Source of the DNA: Roseivirga sp.
Lineage (GTDB): Bacteria; Bacteroidota; Bacteroidia; Cytophagales; Cyclobacteriaceae
Assembly: GCA_021404565.1 (NCBI GenBank)
Contig: JAAWWF010000081.1
Span: 1-54,882, forward strand
DNA length: 54,882 bases
Reading direction: 5' to 3'
Shown: positions 51,772 to 54,882 of the stretch, piece by piece
Numbering within the stretch: the stretch's first letter is position 1
How the letters are laid out: each line of letters begins with the position of its first letter
Notes under the pieces: model-generated
The model's input: the letters and a program-made list of their open reading frames with translations, nothing else
Told to the model about the DNA's origin: nothing
The model's database searches: none
Program-made: the position numbers and the translations under genes

Positions 51772-52099
51772 GAGCATATGACTTTTTAGTTGTGGGTACA
51801 AAGGGACTCACCAATCGGCCATAAAACCATGATGAAAATCAGTATCAAAGATGATTCGGAAGCTCAAAAAATCAGGGTTTGTGAGGGGTGCAAAAAACAG
51901 AGTTCTACGTTAGTCAAAAAGGGCCTGTCAGGTATAAAAAAAGAACATGGGTTCATCCAGCCCCCCTGAAAAACCTGTTAAAAGTCAGCATTTACCAGCA
52001 TCAGGCCTTTGAGCCACCATATGTTAAAAACCATTAAAAATTCACTGACGATTTTCAGGACCAGGAGTATCGTCATAGATTCATTTCAAACCCTTCTGC
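51772..52099. other. 328-bp intergenic region
   Basis: No gene seen. The stretch separates divergent genes (OmpW-like on minus, secreted protein on plus) and holds both promoters; no clear TAnnTTTG box could be assigned on either strand. Confidence 0.6.
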
Positions 52100-52492
52100 A
52101 TGTATCGATTCATTGTTTTCCTTCTCGTGGCTTCCTCTCTGCCGGTTTCAGGGCAGTCTGAAAACATTAAGGGTAATGTATATTCTTTAAAAGGCAGATT
52201 ATCTAAGAAATTCCAAGTCACCCCGCCATGTGGACATATTGCTTTTGCAACGGTTATGGAGTTCAAGGTACTTTCGTTTTCTGGAGCTGACTTGAATAAG
52301 GACAAAACACAGGTGATTCTGACCTGTCCCGGTTTTTATCCGCCAGGAGTTTTTAAAAAAGGCCTGGTCTATGACCTTATAGTCGCAGACCAGAATCAGT
52401 CAGCATTTGAATGGTTGATTATCAACAGAAAAGTACTGAAGAAGTCAACAAAGCCACAGTTTTGGGTTATTGAGATTCGAAAGTCGGAATGA
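52100..52492 (+). CDS. Hypothetical secreted protein
   Basis: 130 residues. Signal peptide MYRFIVFLLVASSLPVSGQS. Mature part is small and strand-rich (KFQVTPPCGHIAFATVMEFK, IRKSE end) with two Cys residues (PPCGH, LTCPG) that may form a disulphide. Not recognised. Convergent with the CBS gene 18 bases away. Confidence 0.65.
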   Translation: MYRFIVFLLVASSLPVSGQSENIKGNVYSLKGRLSKKFQVTPPCGHIAFATVMEFKVLSFSGADLNKDKTQVILTCPGFYPPGVFKKGLVYDLIVADQNQSAFEWLIINRKVLKKSTKPQFWVIEIRKSE

Positions 52493-52510
52493 TCCTGCCG
52501 AGTATTGATT

Positions 52511-52930
52511 TCAATACCTCTCTCTACCCTTTTTGTTGGGTGTCGGTGCATTTTTCATCACAAACTTATGCTCGTCCAACAGCTTGAGCAGATCAAAGGA
52601 GCTGATTATGCCTACAATTTCCTTTTCATGGGTCACAACCAGGTGATGAAACTTATGTTTGCGCATTACTCTGGCTGCCACAGATACATCGTTGTAGGCA
52701 GGAACAGCGTAGACATGACCGGACAGAAGCTGGCTTACCGGTGAGCTATCACTCTGACTCAGCCTGAAGTCATTAGTGGTGACAATGCCAATGGGCTCAT
52801 TGTCGGAATTCACTACCGGAACACAACTGATCGAGTTATTACGCATCATGTCTTTTACATGTCCAATAGTTTTGTGAGGCTGGGTGGTGACCACGTTTTT
52901 CACCATCAAATCGGCTATCTTAATGTTCAT
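52511..52930 (-). CDS. Protein of two CBS domains
   Basis: 139 residues made of a CBS pair: MNIKIADLMVKNVVTTQPHK, IGHVKDMMRNNSISCVPVVN, EPIGIVTTNDFRLSQSDSS; then ARVMRKHKFHHLVVTHEKEI, VGIISSFDLLKLLDEHKF. CBS pairs bind adenine nucleotides or S-adenosylmethionine and usually regulate partners; as a stand-alone pair it probably acts in trans. Single gene. Confidence 0.95.
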   Translation of the reverse strand: MNIKIADLMVKNVVTTQPHKTIGHVKDMMRNNSISCVPVVNSDNEPIGIVTTNDFRLSQSDSSPVSQLLSGHVYAVPAYNDVSVAARVMRKHKFHHLVVTHEKEIVGIISSFDLLKLLDEHKFVMKNAPTPNKKGRERY

Positions 52931-53091
52931 AGGTTTTTGTTTTTATAAAAATAGCGCTGCTCCCATCTGTCTTTTATGAGTTGCAAGAGCTTGAATTATG
53001 ACTTTTATCAGGGTAATTCCCCGATCGGCCTGAAACCACGCAAGTCTTCCCATGATTTGTGCTTATTACAAGCAGAGCCAACTTGCCTGAT

Positions 53092-53583
53092 ATGAAATAC
53101 TTTTTGACGCTATCTCTGATTTGCACCATTTGCCTGACAGCTATGGCTCAGGACAAAATCATTCTGCAACATCAAAAAAGAGAACGAAGGCAAAAAGTCC
53201 TGGCTCTGGATAAGTCCTATCAGTACAAACTCGATGAGGTCACCTATCACTATGGCCAAATACAGAGCTTTGATAAGGAGCAAATCACCATTATCAAATA
53301 CGACAGCGTGCTTGTTTCAATGAAAATTGATGAAATTGAGCTCATTACCAGGGTGAAAAGTCAGAATACAAAGTGGCTTGAGCCTTTTGGCTATATAGCC
53401 TTCGGAGCTGCGATGACAGTTGGTGCCATTCCCGTTCTCTGGCTGATTGAAGGTGGAGCCACGGCCCTGGGCGCACTTGAATTTGCCGGGATACTCACAG
53501 CTGTATCAGCCCCGCCACTTCTGATCGGGTGGCGACAGGAACGATTTAATCTAAAGAAAAGATGGCGGATTGAGGTAAGGTAA
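53092..53583 (+). CDS. Small membrane/secreted hypothetical protein
   Basis: 163 residues from ATG 53092 (MKYFLTLSLICTICLTAMAQ is a signal peptide; earlier start codons upstream spoil it). A charged segment (KIILQHQKRERRQKVLALDK) leads to SVLVSMKIDEIELITRVKS, then two hydrophobic segments (GYIAFGAAMTVGAIPVLWLI, FAGILTAVSAPPLLIGW) and a basic end. Not recognised; probably in the envelope. Confidence 0.65.
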   Translation: MKYFLTLSLICTICLTAMAQDKIILQHQKRERRQKVLALDKSYQYKLDEVTYHYGQIQSFDKEQITIIKYDSVLVSMKIDEIELITRVKSQNTKWLEPFGYIAFGAAMTVGAIPVLWLIEGGATALGALEFAGILTAVSAPPLLIGWRQERFNLKKRWRIEVR

Positions 53584-53716
53584 ATCAGCTGATAGAAGAG
53601 AATATGGGATGAAACAAACCCGGGATCAGCCTCTTGTTACACAATGACTGAGCATAGCTTAGTTTCCATTCAAAACCAGCCGACCTTAATGCCGTTTTAT
53701 TGCCAAGGATGACAGC

Positions 53717-53749
53717 ATTCGTCCGACCACTCAAAGTGGTCAGACGAAT
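53717..53749. terminator. Long hairpin between convergent genes
   Basis: ATTCGTCCGACCACT and AGTGGTCAGACGAAT form a 15-bp stem with one mismatch and a 3-base loop, in the convergent gap between 53583 and 53831. Suitable as a terminator in both directions, though T-runs are short. Confidence 0.75.
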
Positions 53750-53830
53750 TGGTTGAATCAGGTTGTGAAAATGCAATACCTTCTCCAAAGTACATGTGGA
53801 TACACTGTCTGCAGACAGCAATCACCGTGA

Positions 53831-54289
53831 CTACTGATTTACCGATATGGTATAATTACCGGCTATGCCTTCGCCATGATTGGCAGTGCCTGCATTACCG
53901 TCTGAAGTAAAAGTGAAGACAAAGCTGGTTTCGGTCAGGGTGACGATGGTGATCGTTTTTCCATCATCTACTGATAACTGCTGTGCTTCTTCATCTGTCC
54001 ACTGCCAGGTACCACTGGCACGGAACATATCTCCGGCATTAGTGGTACTATACCCTCCATCGGTAAAAGAGAAGGCAAAGCCTGTAAAGTTGGCCGTGGC
54101 ATCCTGTCCATCGATGATGATACTACCTCCCTGGGTCAGATCCCAATTGCCCGATAGCTTTTCAAAAGCCAGTTGCTGTGCGGTAGGATCATCCTCTCCA
54201 CCACAGGCTGTGGTGGAGAGGATGATGAATGTGAGTAGAAGCGTTAGTGTTTGTGTGTATATGGATAAGTGTTTGTCTTGCTTTTTCAT
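53831..54289 (-). CDS. Lipoprotein with lipocalin-like domain
   Basis: 152 residues. Signal peptide with lipobox STTAC (Cys29). The rest is a small beta-barrel pattern, LSGNWDLTQGGSIIIDGQDA, FAFSFTDGGYSTTNAGDMFR, ASGTWQWTDEEAQQLSVDDG, TSFVFTFTSDGNAG, that resembles lipocalin-like domains common in Bacteroidota lipoproteins (opening W-x-L, later strand WxW). Ligand unknown. It lies 7 bases after the T9SS gene piece on the same strand. Confidence 0.8.
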   Translation of the reverse strand: MKKQDKHLSIYTQTLTLLLTFIILSTTACGGEDDPTAQQLAFEKLSGNWDLTQGGSIIIDGQDATANFTGFAFSFTDGGYSTTNAGDMFRASGTWQWTDEEAQQLSVDDGKTITIVTLTETSFVFTFTSDGNAGTANHGEGIAGNYTISVNQ

Positions 54290-54296
54290 GTTTGTC

Positions 54297-54824
54297 TTAT
54301 TTTCTGATCATGATCTTCTTTTGTACCGTGCTCTTACCATCGGTAAACTGTACCAGGTAGAGGCCATTGTGATAACCTGAGACATCCAGCTTCAAGATAG
54401 CTTCTTTATACTGGTTAATGTCAAAGGTTTTGATGCCTGACATATCATAGAGCTGAATGTCCAGAGCCCTGCCATTGTATTTCGACAGGTCTATGGTGAC
54501 GATATCGGTGGCTGGGTTGGGATACACACCGATAGATGTTGCTTTCAGCAGTCCATCGTCTATGGCCGTTATTATTGCACCATCAGCACTCACCGTCAAG
54601 GTACCGGTGCCCCCATTGGTAATAATGGTGATATCACCTGTATATACCTGGGCTACTGTGGGAGTAAAATCCATCGTCACTACCTGGCTGGAGGCTGGGG
54701 CTACCGTGATACCGGATACCGGACCACCAAAGGCAGTTGGGTAAAGGATGCAACCTGTATCGAAGACAAATCTGCAACCTGCCGACGAAAAGAGAGCGCA
54801 AGAGTCGGGAGGGAAGCCACACAC
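54297..54824 (-). CDS. C-terminal part of a T9SS-sorted protein, partial or truncated
   Basis: About 175 residues. The C-terminal 80 residues are a type IX secretion sorting domain: GVYPNPATDIVTIDLSKYNG, LYDMSGIKTFDINQYKE, LVQFTDGKSTVQKKIMIRK. Before it lies an ASPM/HYDIN-like Ig-type segment (SGITVAPASSQVVTMDFTPT, YTGDITIITNGGTGTLTVSA). The start is doubtful: a GTG at 54824 gives no signal peptide, and the frame ends in a stop at 54861-54863. The real protein should be larger, so a frameshift, rearrangement or misassembly near the window edge is likely. Confidence 0.7.
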   Translation of the reverse strand: MCGFPPDSCALFSSAGCRFVFDTGCILYPTAFGGPVSGITVAPASSQVVTMDFTPTVAQVYTGDITIITNGGTGTLTVSADGAIITAIDDGLLKATSIGVYPNPATDIVTIDLSKYNGRALDIQLYDMSGIKTFDINQYKEAILKLDVSGYHNGLYLVQFTDGKSTVQKKIMIRK

Positions 54825-54882
54825 CTGAAAAAAAAGAAGATAGAACCGCAGCAGATAAGGTTAAACAGACAACCGTTAGAAT

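Noticed and set aside
1-54882. tRNA or rRNA genes, intact transposases, phage genes
   Set aside because: No cloverleaf-like tRNA, rRNA signature, transposase DDE/HTH set or phage structural gene was seen in any gap or frame.

Overview
The window looks like chromosome of a Bacteroidota member, most likely order Cytophagales (Fulvivirga/Roseivirga-like). This rests on a C-terminal type IX secretion sorting domain, TAnnTTTG-type promoter boxes, PadR-coupled FtsX-like permeases with a cytoplasmic prefix domain, LytS/LytTR signalling, 7TM-AraC regulators and many short lipoproteins. There is no rRNA, tRNA, CRISPR array, phage or intact insertion sequence.

Layout. (1) 1-4922: the tail of a cupin gene, then a three-gene minus-strand operon: a small predicted beta-grasp protein ending in Gly-Gly, a large DUF4132-type protein and a lipoprotein. 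(2) 4923-6463: no gene, but a tandem array of about 0.5-kb repeats. (3) 6464-13039: a membrane-anchored M28 peptidase, several hypothetical genes, a GNAT enzyme, a lipoprotein and an NTF2-like secreted protein. (4) 13283-15515: a housekeeping block with prs, rplY and pth. (5) 15791-18549: an EamA transporter and a LytS/LytTR two-component pair. (6) 18811-28300: a barrel-like protein coupled to a lipid-anchored flavin amine oxidase, a GNAT enzyme, PadR plus FtsX permease, a HAD-like protein, a serine hydrolase homologue without its catalytic residues, and a Tat-exported Gfo/Idh/MocA oxidoreductase. (7) 28374-33632: AT-richer accessory DNA with small membrane proteins, a cassette-like gene, a gene remnant and a frameshifted gene. 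(8) 33702-39203: a minus-strand operon of PadR and two paralogous FtsX permeases, with a promoter inside an inverted repeat. (9) 39321-43042: a membrane guanylate/adenylate cyclase, a decayed membrane-protein gene, a CPBP protease and a 7TM-AraC regulator. (10) 43146-47505: an ECF sigma factor coupled to an 833-residue anchored repeat protein, then a second Gfo/Idh/MocA protein. (11) 47598-54882: a YHS/4TM/NTF2 operon, a regulator with two AraC domains, an alpha/beta hydrolase, an OmpW-like barrel, a CBS-pair protein, small secreted proteins, and the T9SS C-terminal piece at the edge.

The best candidate for an undescribed system is the operon at 484-4922. Its first gene encodes a 130-residue protein whose layout and C-terminus (FIKLTPLVGG) resemble MoaD/ThiS-type ubiquitin-like proteins. 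It lies 3 bases ahead of a DUF4132 gene, which overlaps a lipoprotein gene. Other notable items are the sigma factor coupled to a three-repeat DUF2807 protein, the tandem-AraC regulator, the inactive serine hydrolase, a gene-conversion block between two permeases, and two decayed genes. All functions are read from sequence by eye; no database search was run.
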